A stretch of DNA of 64,000 bases from Poa pratensis (Eukaryota > Streptophyta > Magnoliopsida > Poales > Poaceae), in NCBI GenBank assembly GCA_947311845.1, contig CAMZMU010000089.1:24701981-24765980 (forward strand), in the 5' to 3' direction. Shown here in pieces: positions 33,746 through 44,938 of this stretch. The notes beneath the pieces are model-generated. The model searched no databases. It worked only from the letters and a program-made list of their open reading frames with translations, and was not told the DNA's origin. Within the stretch, counting starts at the first letter, position 1. Each line of letters opens with the position of its first letter. Made by a program: the position numbers and the translations under genes.

Positions 33746-36700
33746 TGTAACACCCAAATTTTGGAACTAAGAAAAAAACTTAGTTTTACAAGACCCAAAA
33801 TTCAGAGCCAACAAAAACTTTTTGAAATATTTCACTAATGATTGTGTTTTCCTTCCTATTGCTCTGTTTGACCTTGTGTGACTTGATGTTTAAGTTCTTT
33901 GACCAATAAATATTAACCTAAAGACCCAACCAAGATAAAAAATATATTTAACCTTGGTGATCAGGTCATGACAAGAAAAATAATTCCATATATCTTTTGC
34001 CACTCTTATTTTAGTCAAATGCCATTTCAATAATAATTTGGTTTTGGCAACAACCAGAATACCCATTATTCAGAAAGTAAAAGTGTTTCCCAAAAATTAT
34101 GTGTTTCCAAAAATATGGGGATCTATATGCTATCTCCTACATACTGTTCAACCTTGATATTTTGCAACTCCTATTTTATAAACTCCTATTTTCACTCTTT
34201 TGGAAACAATAAAAGTGGGAAATATACTACCCATGTATTTTAGCAACCCTTCTTGAAAAATATCAAAATTATTGAGTCAAGCTTGTTTCAAAATTATTCT
34301 TGTCATGATGATACTTGATTACCATCCCACCACCTATCTGAATATTTGAAATTTGGTTGAAAACTTATATTGCTTGCTTGTTTGACTTATGTTTGTGTTG
34401 ATTGTTTTACCTTATTAGATTGTTGCTTGTGTGAACAATGGACTCATTTGTGCCCGATCATTAAATAGGAAACACATTTGACAACAATTTGGTTTGTGAC
34501 TTAAATAAAAACAGAACCTCTCTAAAATATTCACCAACTTAAATTAGAACCCTAAACTAAGAGAAATGATCCTATTAAATTTCTCTCTCTGCCTATTTCT
34601 CTATTTTAGTTAAAGCAAATATTTTCTTTTAAGAAAAATTCTAGGAATGAGATTAAATAATAATCATCTCACCTCCACATCACTCCTTCCTCAAATACAT
34701 ATACTTTTCAATTTAAAACAATTCAAATTATGAAACCCTATTCTCTCCTCTTCAAGTCCTAATGTCTATTCAAAACCCTATTTATAATTACACCAAAAAT
34801 GCAGGAAAATGCACAAGCCCTCTCTCATATTTCTAAAAGCCATCCATGAATTTAAATCACCAAAATTCAGAATTAATTTTGGTTCCGACATTTTGTCGAA
34901 CACCTGACGGGCAGGAAAGCCCTAGCTTTCACAGCAGCTCGAATTCAATCAAATTCAATCGAATCTCTTCAAATTTCTCTGCCCACTCTCTCTCCCTCAC
35001 ACCCCTGCACTGCAACCACATGAGTGACAGCATTTTGGACGCTTCCTGTTGGAGTTTGGCGCCATCCCTCTCATCACTCTCTTCCCTCTCTCCCGTACGC
35101 ATGTGAGCAAGGAGAAGGAAGCCGTGCAGCAGCCCGTGAATGCACCACTGTGCTCCCCTGCTTCCCCTCTGCCGACTGAGCACATCCACGCACACGAGAT
35201 ACATCCCCTCTGTCCCATAACTCGCTCGTCCAACCCCAGCTCGCCATGTCCATGGACGCCGACGGCGTTCTTCTGCACCTCTGCACCCCAGCACGCACCA
35301 CTCGATCTAGACACTCCCCAGCCTCGCCGTGACCCCGCAGACATGCTGGCGTCACCCCTCCTGCCCCACAGTGCCGTCAGAAGCCATCGAGCACCTTCGG
35401 TGCACGCCGAGACCGGAGCTCGACACAGACCTCTCACGCGCATGTTTTCTTCCCAAATCCCTCGTGCTCGCTCCTGTAACACTACCGCGTCTCCCAGCCC
35501 GCCAATGGCAAGTTATCTCGCCCTCTCTCTCCTCCGTGAACCTAGCCTCCCGTGCACCCATTTCTGCCCATAAAAGGCACCCCGAGCCTCTCCCTCACCT
35601 CGCACCTTCCCTCTGCCTCCCCCTCGCTCCACACTCTCCTCTCCACCCGCCCCTGCTCTCTGGGCAGCCCGACGCTGCTCCGCTTGCTCCTGGCCGAGGA
35701 GCTCGTGCTCAGCCCCGCCTTGGCCACGTGAAAGTTGCCGGCGTTCCAGCCCTCTCCTCTCCGCCATTTTCGATCCTACAAGCTTCTATGGTCCAGAGCC
35801 TCACTCCCCTGCGTTTTCTCATGGCCAGGTTCACCAGGAGCTTGACGCGAAGCGGAGGAGCGTGTCCTCGGTGAGCTTCCCGTGCCAGCGAACTAGGGCG
35901 TCTCCAGCCACTTCTCCACCACCCTATGGACGCCCTCAACCTCCTCCGCCACCCTACACACTCGCCATCGACCCCCAGCCTCCGCACGGTGAGCAACCAG
36001 CAGCCCAGGTCGAGTTCTTCCATGCCCATGTACGTGCTGTTGTCCTGAAGAAGAAGAAGAAGAACAGCAGGCGTCGGATCTCAGATCAACGGCCAAGATT
36101 GAATCCTGTTTTTTTTAAATTCCCGCGCGCCCTGGAGCGATGTTGGGCCGAATCCGGCACTGTGCTGCCCGGATCTGCTCAAATCTGGCCCGTTTGTGTT
36201 TGTTTTCCAGAAGTTTAATCTTTTCCTGTTTAGGCAGAAACTGTCCTGTAGGTTTTAATCCAAATAAAATACCTAGATCGAGTTTTTGGCCAAACTAAAA
36301 ATCACAGTTATACTAGGAGGTTTTCCTAACCACATGCAGCTCGTAGATCCAAGTTTGGGGTTATGGTTCAACCTAGAGAAAATGGTTAAGTAAACATGTC
36401 AGAAACGAAAATATGCTATTAACTTGAGTTTTAAAACTCCAAAAAGTATAAATCCAACTGTTCTGGATAGCACTTGATGTTACCTAACCATAGAAATTGG
36501 TCTTGCATGCAAATGAATCTCCATTTTGAAATGACATGCATGTTTCTAAAATGACCAGAGATAATTGTATGAATTTTATAAATTAATCTGAATTGATTTT
36601 TGGAGTAAATCCAATTGGCTTGTCATCTGTATGCTTAGGGCTACATGTTCCCAACTTGGTGTGATTTTAGGAGTTACAGAATAGGTTGAGTGATGTTTTA

Positions 36701-37838
36701 GTGCTTTTCCTTTTCTGTTTATTCTTTTCCTCAGATTTGTTTCTGACGCTCCACTTTAAATCTGTTTAAAATAATTATCTCTAAGTTTTGCCCAAACCAA
36801 AAATCACAGTGACACTAGTATGTTTTCTGACCACAGGCAACTTGCAGAATTGAAAAATATGAATTATTGTGGATTTGATAAATGTTTGGCTCTCACTGGT
36901 CTAAAGCACTGTTTCAATAATAACTTGAGTTTTCTTAATCCAAATGGAATGAATCCAATTGATTTGGATAGGCTTTGACAGTATCTTCCCCTAGAATTTT
37001 GTGCCATGTGATTTGAATGTCTAGAACAAAAGTTGTGTGCATTCCTAGATTCAGCCAGTAAGCACCTTGAGCATTTATCATAATTTCTATAAGTAAAATT
37101 TTGGACAAAATCCAATTGGGTTAGTTTCTAATACTACCAGAGAACCTAAATCCAACTTTGCATGATTGTTTGCTTAACAGAACTCTCTAGGTGTAATATT
37201 TAGTGAAAATGTTGTTTTCTGCCTTTAATAAAAGAAATGATTTAAGTGTCTTTATTATAAAATGTTATTTATGTTATTGTTGAGTGTTTTGGTAATGTTA
37301 TATACTTGTTACTGTTGTTTGACGTGTTAGATAATATATTTGTACTGTTAGTGGTATATGTTAGATATGTTTGTGTGTTAAGCATGTGTTGTTTGTTAGT
37401 GGTGAGCAGTATTAAAACTTGGCTTATGCATGTTTTGTGTTGTAACTTTTATTATGAATTTGATAGTGTTCTCTTGACTTTTTAGCTACTGGTTGTTTAA
37501 GTTCGTTAGTGGTACTTAGCCTTGCAAGTTGACAGTGATCCCTAAAAGGTTGCCTAATTATTACCTTAACCTTATTCGTAAACAAATAATTAAATAGTGG
37601 TGTGGTTGCCAAACATGTTTCTGTGATTAATATGTTTGCCTTGCTTGTTAAACTTGGTTGTCTTTAAGTTGAGTACTAGCTTGAGTATCTTGTTAATGTC
37701 TCTACCTTAGCTTGGTAAAATGTTTTGAATTACAGAGAATAATTGGTGGCTTAACTTTTGTCTAAAGTATTTCCTGTTTAAATAAAGATGCTTGTTGTTC
37801 ATCTTTGCCTAAGATAGTTTTGTGGTCTATGTTCCTAG
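33746..37838 (+). repeat. Tekay-type 3' LTR, part 1 (interrupted at 37838)
   Basis: The LTR starts TGTAACACCCAAATTTTGG right after a polypurine tract. An AT-rich part is followed by a GC-rich leader-like stretch (35000-36200) with a TATA-like CCATAAAAGGC near 35567, then AT-rich sequence. It is cut at 37838 by the Sabrina-like element, whose target duplication shows that the sequence continues at 44939. ORFs at 35000-36200 on both strands are composition artefacts. Confidence 0.65.
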
Positions 37839-39421
37839 TGATACGTCTCCAACGTATCTATAATTTCTGATGTTCCATGCTTATATTATGCCAATTGCTA
37901 CATGTTTTATATACACTTTATATCATTTTATGCATTTTCTGGGACTAACCTATTAACAAGATGCCACAGTGCCAGTTCCTGTTTTCTGCTGTTTTTGGTT
38001 TCAGAAAAGTACTTCTGCGAATATTCTCGGAATTGCACGAAACAAAAGGCCACGTCCTATTTTTCCAGCACCGTCACGGAGTCCGAAGGAGAGACGAAGG
38101 AGGGCGCCGAGGTGGCCAAACCACACCCGGCGCGGCCCCACCTCCTGCCGCGCCAGCCTATGGTTTGGGCCCCTCGGGACTCCGCCGACATCGCCCCTTC
38201 GCCTATATATTGCCTCAGACGCGAAAACCCTAAAACGAAGCCAATTTCCACGAAGAGTTCCGCAGCGCCGCCGCCATCGACGACAAGTTTCGGGGGACAG
38301 AATCTCTGTTCCGGCACGCCGCCGGGACGGGGAATTGCCCCCGGAGTCATCTCCATCGACACCACCGCCATCTTCATCGCCGCTGCTGACTCCCATGATG
38401 AGGAGGGAGTAGTTCTCCCCCGAGGCTGAGGGCTCTACCGGTAGCTATGTGGTTCATCTCTCTCTCCCATGGTGTGATCTTTATGTGATCATGTGTATTG
38501 CTAGTATCGCTGAATACATTAATAATGTTTATGCTACTCAAGTGATTTTGTCTAGTTTCTGGAGTCATTGTGACAACACGGTATCAAGGTGACAGTGTGG
38601 GTACTTGTGTGACTCTATGAATAATTTAGACATTTATCATGGCTTATTCTTGGGAATTGTGGTGTTTGTTTACTCAGACTTTGAGGTGTGCTTTGCAGCC
38701 CTACGCATAGTACTCTTGCTTCATCAAGAAGGAGAATAATCCCGAGTAGTATTTACTTGTGTTCAGTTGTGCTAATCTAGTTGAATATGTAGATGTTACT
38801 CTTTATCTATTATGCACTCTATAGGTTACTTTAATATGAACTCCGGTACTCTCCACGGTGTAAAGGTGACAGTGTGTGCACCGTGTGTGACTCCTTTATG
38901 ACGTTGTGGCGCTTGTTTACTCCGGCTTGAGGTGTGCTTTTGTAGCCCTACACAATGAATGGTGTTTGTTATCCAACAAGAGAGTGTTTAAGAGTAGCTT
39001 TTACTTATTCAGTTATGAGATCATTGTTGAGAGTGTCCACTAGTGAAAGTATGATCCCTAGGCCTTGTTTCTAAGCATTGAAACACCGTTTACAACAAGT
39101 TCTGCTACATGTTTGCTTGCTGCCATCTTTATTTCAGATTGCAGTTACTACTTATAATCATCCATATCACTTGTATTTCACTATCTCTTCGCCGAACTAG
39201 TGCACCTATACATCTGACAAGTGTATTGGGTGTGTTGGGGACACAAGAGACTTCTTGTATCTTAATTGCAGGGTTGCTTGAGAGGATATCTTTGACCTCT
39301 ACCTCCCTGAGTTCGATAAACCTTGGGTGATTCACTTAAGGGAAACTTGCTGCTGTTCTACAAACCTCTGCTCTTGGAGGCCCAACACTGTCTACAAGAA
39401 TAGAAGCACACGTAGACATCA
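37839..39421 (+). repeat. 5' LTR of Sabrina-like element (1583 bp)
   Basis: This is a direct repeat of 43360-44933. Differences cluster in the first 400 bases and are mostly single-base indels; the stretch from about 38250 to 39150 looks identical. A TATA-like GCCTATATATTGCC at about 38202 precedes the probable transcript start. Confidence 0.92.
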
Positions 39422-39431
39422 AGCTATTTTC

Positions 39432-39449
39432 TGGCGCCGTTGCCGGGGA
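39432..39449 (+). other. Primer-binding site, tRNA-Asp type
   Basis: TGGCGCCGTTGCCGGGGA is complementary to a 3' end reading TCCCCGGCAACGGCGCCA, as in plant tRNA-Asp. It lies 10 bases after the LTR. Confidence 0.85.
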
Positions 39450-39591
39450 GGTAAGGTAAAAGGTATTCACATCCTCTGGCTACTAAGCTATTTTCTAGTT
39501 TGTTGCTAGTGTGTGAGTGCTCGAAGTATTTCCTTTAGATTCTGCAATTATTCTTTTTGTTTCTTGTTTTTATTTTCACTAGTTAGGCTTA

Positions 39592-40378
39592 ATGGAAAAC
39601 AACAAAAAAATTAGAGATCTTTATGAACTTTATATTGAATTAGGACATGATGCTTTTGAAGAGAAAATTAAAAAACCTATGGAGGCTTGTTTGCATGATG
39701 GTAGCAATGGTATTACTATAAATTCTTTGAACACCATTATTGCCAATGCTATGGAAAAGTCTAAGCTTGGGGAAGCTGTTGTGATGAATATGATATTTTT
39801 AGTCCCCCAAGCTTTAAGGAGGAAATTTGCTTTGATAATACTTTGCCTCCAATATATGATGATTATAATCATTGTGATATTTTCAGTCCACCTACTATTG
39901 AGGATATAGTTTATGTTGATTATGATATGCCTCCTATATATGATGTTTACAATGATGAATATGATATTCTCAGTCCATCTACTATTGAGGATAAAAATCA
40001 TTTTGATTATTCTATGCCTCCTATTTATGATGATTACAATGATGGATGTGATACTTTTACTCTCACTATTACTAATGAAATGTTATGCTTATGTGGAGAG
40101 TAATGATACTTTTGCATGTGGATCATGATAAGAATGCTTTATGTGATAGCTATATTGTTGAGTTTATTCATGATGCCGCTGAAAATTATTTTGAGAGAGG
40201 AAAGTATGGTTATAGAAATCTTCATGTTACTAAATTTCTTCTCTTTATGATGAAAGTTTTGAGCTTTCTCTTGATTTGCTTTTATTTGCTGGGTACTTTA
40301 AGACCTACTGGTCTTATGAGAGAGGGAGACACGGCTTCATATATCACAATAATATTAAGTCTCCTCTCTTTATGTTGA
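39592..40378 (+). pseudogene. Unknown ORF of the Sabrina-like element with Asp/Tyr-rich repeats
   Basis: It starts MENNKKIRDLYELYIELG at 39592 and runs in frame to about 39790. It continues after a one-base shift as a Pro/Asp/Tyr-rich stretch (39843-40103) with repeats of the form MPPIYDxYNDxxDI-SPxTIED, then shifts again near 40100 (NALCDSYIVEFIHDA). I see no gag or pol motif. Similar reading frames occur in cereal elements with these LTRs. Whether a protein is made is unknown. Confidence 0.5.
39843..40075 (+). repeat. Degenerate tandem repeat, about 84-bp unit, in the Sabrina-like ORF
   Basis: Three successive copies of a unit encoding PPIYDDYN-like text followed by DIFSPPTIED-like text occur, for example at 39843, about 39925 and about 40012. 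The copies differ at many third positions but keep the protein pattern. Confidence 0.65.
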
Positions 40379-42474
40379 AATTTTTGAAGTTGCACTTGTT
40401 TTGCCTTCTATGCTAGTCACTTTGCTTTATTGATTTATTTTCTTACAAGACTCCTTGCATAGGAAGTGTTAGATTAAATGTTTTTATATTTGCTTTTGAT
40501 GCTCTCTTTATTCAACTCTTATACATATGAGAGCATTATCAAAATCACTATGCCTAGCTAAAAGGCTTTAAAGAAAAGCGCTTATGGGAGACAACCCATC
40601 GTTTTTATTTGCTGTTATTTTTATTTTCTTTGAGTCAAGGAGTTTTGTCACTTCTGTAGCAACTCCTTTGTATCTTTATTTTATCGCATTGTTGTGCCAA
40701 GTAAAGTTCTATATTGAAAGTTGATGCAAGATTTGGATTTCTGCGCAGTAACAGATTTTTAGCTGTCACGAATTTGAGCTTTCTCCCTGTAGAAAATTCG
40801 AAAAATTCTGAAAAAATCACGCATCTTCCTGAGATATGTACGCAACTTTCATTATTTTGGCCAGATCCATCTGAGCAACTTAAGTGCCTCGAAAAAATTC
40901 GTCTTCAGACTGTTCTGTTTTTGACAGATTCTGCCTTTTGTTTTGCATTCGCTCTTTTACGATGTTTGTGTGGATTTCTTTGCTCCACAAAGCATTGGTG
41001 GCTGTAGCTAATGTCCAGAAGCTTTGGGAATGATTGTTTCATTACAGAATATGAGAATTTTTGTTTATGCACTAACCCTCTAATGAGAACTGTCTTGAGT
41101 TTGGTGTGAAGGAAGTTTTCAAGGATCAAGCGAGAAGGGTGATATTATGTGATCAAGAAGAGTGAAAAGCTAAGCTTGGGGATGCCCCCGTGGTTCATCC
41201 CAACCATATTCAGAGAGACTCAAGCGTCTAAGCTTGGGGATGCCCAAGGCATCCCCTTCTTCATCAACAACTTATCAGGTCATCTCTAGTGAAACTATAT
41301 TTTAATTCTTTCACATCTTATGCGCTTTACTTGGAGCGTCTGTGTGCTTTTATTTTTTTTTGTTTGAATAAATTCGGATCCTAGCAATCCTTGTGTGGAG
41401 AGAGACACGCTCCGCTTTTTCATGTGAATACTCATGTTCTTCACTTATATTTGTTGAGTATTCTTAACTAGCTACTGCAGTGCTTTTAGCTCCTGTTTTT
41501 CATGCATCTCTTTGAGCTGTTAGCACGTGTTTATAAATACTCTCTTGCTGCATTATATTATCATTTGGAGAGTTTATGTTTAAATAAGTTGATTGGTGTT
41601 TGCTTGGAAAAAGAAAATGCTACATGTGGTAGTGGTATGAAAAACTTGCATAATCTTGTAGATCATTGAAACTTTGATAACTTGATTCTTTGCAAATGTT
41701 TTGAGATATTTAGATGGTAAAGCTTGCTGGTTAATTAAGTTAAAATCATTAGTGGATTGTTGTCTTTAAGCTTGTACCGTACTACAAACTCTAAAATTGT
41801 TGAAGGTGTAGTTGGACTTGATAGCTTTCCATGTCTGAAAGTTCATTGTAATAACTAAGTTGTGCTGAAGGTCGAGGGATCTAACGGGGTACTTGTACCG
41901 CCGTGAACGGCCCTTCTTGGAGTGAATTTTAATCATGCTCTTAATGTTGAACCTGCTAGTTGTTTGCAATAAACTTGTGAGTTCTTTTTGACTAATGTTA
42001 AGCTACGGTTTTTGGCACTTCCACCATCCATATTTGCTAGCCTCTTCGGTGCTGTGCATTGCCTTCTGCTCACATTGAGAGTTGTGCATACTTCGCCAGT
42101 ACATCCAACCCCGTGGGAGACTTCCTCTTGTTCTCCTACACATAAGCCCATACATCTTCCTCAAAACAGCCACCATACCTACCTACCACAGCATTTCCAT
42201 AGCTGTTCCGAGATATATTGCCATGCAACATCCATCTTACATTACATGACTTGTTGTCATTCATCACATACATATTGCTTTGCATGATTCTATACAGCTG
42301 ATGTGTGGTTTACCCATGTTACGCTAGATCATTGCATATCCTGCTACACTGGCAGAGGCATACAGTTTCATACATCATGTTTGTTCATTATGAGTTATTT
42401 GTACCAAAAAGTGTGTTGTCATATTAGATGTTGCCCCTGAAAGTGAAAAGAGCCATGGAGCCATCGAAAAGTGA

Positions 42475-42536
42475 AACAGAAAAAGAAAAAAAAATAGAAA
42501 AAAGAAAAAAGAAAAAAAGAATAAAGAAAAAGGGGG
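42475..42536 (+). repeat. Purine (A/G) tract
   Basis: Some 60 bases of almost only A and G lie in the Sabrina-like internal region, between two TTGTGCTCATGTTTAGCACC-flanked stretches and a TGTTGCCCCTGAAAG motif. It is non-coding. Confidence 0.7.
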
Positions 42537-43342
42537 CAACATTACTATCCTTTATCACACTTGTGCTCATGTTTAGCACCTGCATATTCATAGTCATCAT
42601 TTGTGCTCATGTTTAGCACCTATACTCCATGTGAGAGAGTTTTCATGTTCTACTTGTATAACTATGTGGGGAATTTACACTATAGAACTTGGGTTGTATA
42701 TTCCAATGATGAGCTTCCTCAAAAGTGCTCTAGGTCTTCATGAGCAACCAAGTTGGATGCACCCCCACTAGTTCCATTGGAGAGCTTTCATACACATATA
42801 GCTCTATGTGCATCCGTTGCATGGCAATCACTACTCCTTACATAGCTTCGATTATAAGACTTCCTCTTGTCTAATGATCACTTATAGCTTTGTGAGACTT
42901 TCTTCCTTGGCCTTCCAAACCCCCATTAATGTTCTCTTTGCCATAACATCATGGTGCCAATACCAAATGCTTGCGCTCACCGGTTGAGTAGACTTCGAAA
43001 CAGTTGATTCATGACGTTCATGTTTATGTTTACTTGGCTGAATCCTTCTATGTTATGAAAATTTGCTTGATGCTTGGATTGAAGGATAGAACTCCTATGC
43101 TGGATACTTAAATCATCTTTAATGAACCTTGTACGGTTTCATGTCTTTGAAGCAATAGTTCATGAAAACTTTTAGCTTGTTTGACTCTTGCTTTGTCTTT
43201 TGATATCAACTATATACATTTGCCTTGAATGATTTGATCACAGCTTACATGTCTTACAATATTATGATCAAGATTGTGTGAAAGCATGTCTCCTCAGAAA
43301 TTATTTGTTGTTATCGTTTTACCTACTCGAGGACGAGTAGAA

Positions 43343-43359
43343 CTAAGCTTGGGGATGCT
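43343..43359 (+). other. Polypurine tract of Sabrina-like element
   Basis: CTAAGCTTGGGGATGCT directly precedes the 3' LTR start at 43360. Further copies of the same motif lie at 39761, 41170 and 41228. Confidence 0.8.
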
Positions 43360-44933
43360 TGATACGTCTCCAACGTATCTATAATTTCTGATGTTCCATG
43401 CTTATATTATACCATTGCTACATGTTTTATATACACTTCATATCACTTTTATGCATTTTCTGGGACTAACCTATTAACAAGATGCCACAGTGCCAGTTCC
43501 CTGTTTTCTGCTGTTTTTGGTTTCAGAAAAGTACTTCTGCGAATATTCTCGGAATTGCACGAAACAAAAGGCCACGTCCCTATTTTTCCAGCACGTCACG
43601 GAGTCCGAAGGAGAGACGAAGGAGGGCCCGAGGTGGCCAAACCACACCGGCGCGGCCCCCCTGCCGCGCCAGCCTATGGTTGGGCCCCTCGGGCTCCCCG
43701 ACATCGCCCCTTCGCCTATATATTGCCTCAGACGCGAAAACCCTAAAACAAGCCAATTTCCACGAAGAGTTCCGCAGCGCCGCCGCCATCGACGACAAGT
43801 TTCGGGGGACAGAATCTCTGTTCCGGCACGCCGCCGGGACGGGGAATTGCCCCCGGAGTCATCTCCATCGACACCACCGCCATCTTCATCGCCGCTGCTG
43901 ACTCCCATGATGAGGAGGGAGTAGTTCTCCCCCGAGGCTGAGGGCTCTACCGGTAGCTATGTGGTTCATCTCTCTCTCCCATGGTGTGATCTTTATGTGA
44001 TCATGTGTATTGCTAGTATCGCTGAATACATTAATAATGTTTATGCTACTCAAGTGATTTTGTCTAGTTTCTGGAGTCATTGTGACAACACGGTATCAAG
44101 GTGACAGTGTGGGTACTTGTGTGACTCTATGAATAATTTAGACATTTATCATGGCTTATTCTTGGGAATTGTGGTGTTTGTTTACTCAGACTTTGAGGTG
44201 TGCTTTGCAGCCCTACGCATAGTACTCTTGCTTCATCAAGAAGGAGAATAATCCCGAGTAGTATTTACTTGTGTTCAGTTGTGCTAATCTAGTTGAATAT
44301 GTAGATGTTACTCTTTATCTATTATGCACTCTATAGGTTACTTTAATATGAACTCCGGTACTCTCCACGGTGTAAAGGTGACAGTGTGTGCACCGTGTGT
44401 GACTCCTTTATGACGTTGTGGCGCTTGTTTACTCCGGCTTGAGGTGTGCTTTTGTAGCCCTACACAATGAATGGTGTTTGTTATCCAACAAGAGAGTGTT
44501 TAAGAGTAGCTTTTACTTATTCAGTTATGAGATCATTGTTGAGAGTGTCCACTAGTGAAAGTATGATCCCTAGGCCTTGTTTCTAAGCATTGAAACACCG
44601 TTTACAACAAGTTCTGCTACATGTTTGCTTGCTGCCATCTTTATTTCAGATTGCAGTTACTACTTATAATCATCCCTATCACTTGTATTTCACTATCTCT
44701 TCGCCGAACTAGTGCACCTATACATCTGACAAGTGTATTGGGTGTGTTGGGGACACAAGAGACTTCTTGTATCTTAATTGCAGGGTTGCTTGAGAGGAAT
44801 ATCTTTGACCTCTACCTCCCTGAGTTCGATAAACCTTGGGTGATTCACTTAAGGGAAACTTGCTGCTGTTCTACAAACCTCTGCTCTTGGAGGCCCAACA
44901 CTGTCTACAGAATAGAAGCACACGTAGACATCA
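43360..44933 (+). repeat. 3' LTR of Sabrina-like element (1574 bp)
   Basis: It begins TGATACGTCTCC after the polypurine tract and ends GTAGACATCA, followed by target duplication CCTAG. Confidence 0.92.
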
Positions 44934-44938
44934 CCTAG

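Larger units (their letters stand above)
37839..44933 (+). mobile_element. Complete Sabrina/WHAM-like LTR retrotransposon, non-autonomous
   Basis: The 5' LTR is 37839-39421 and the 3' LTR 43360-44933, both opening TGATACGTCTCCAACGTATC and ending ACATCA. A perfect 5-bp duplication CCTAG flanks it (37834-37838 and 44934-44938). A primer-binding site at 39432-39449 and a polypurine tract at 43343-43359 are present. The 3.9-kb internal region has a gag-like or unknown ORF but no protease, RT or integrase, so it must rely on proteins from a related element. The LTR start and PBS match the Sabrina/WHAM group (Athila-related) by memory. Confidence 0.92.

Noticed and set aside
35049..35874. Several 100-180 codon ORFs on both strands
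   Set aside because: They overlap in all frames of a C-rich LTR leader; no conserved motif.
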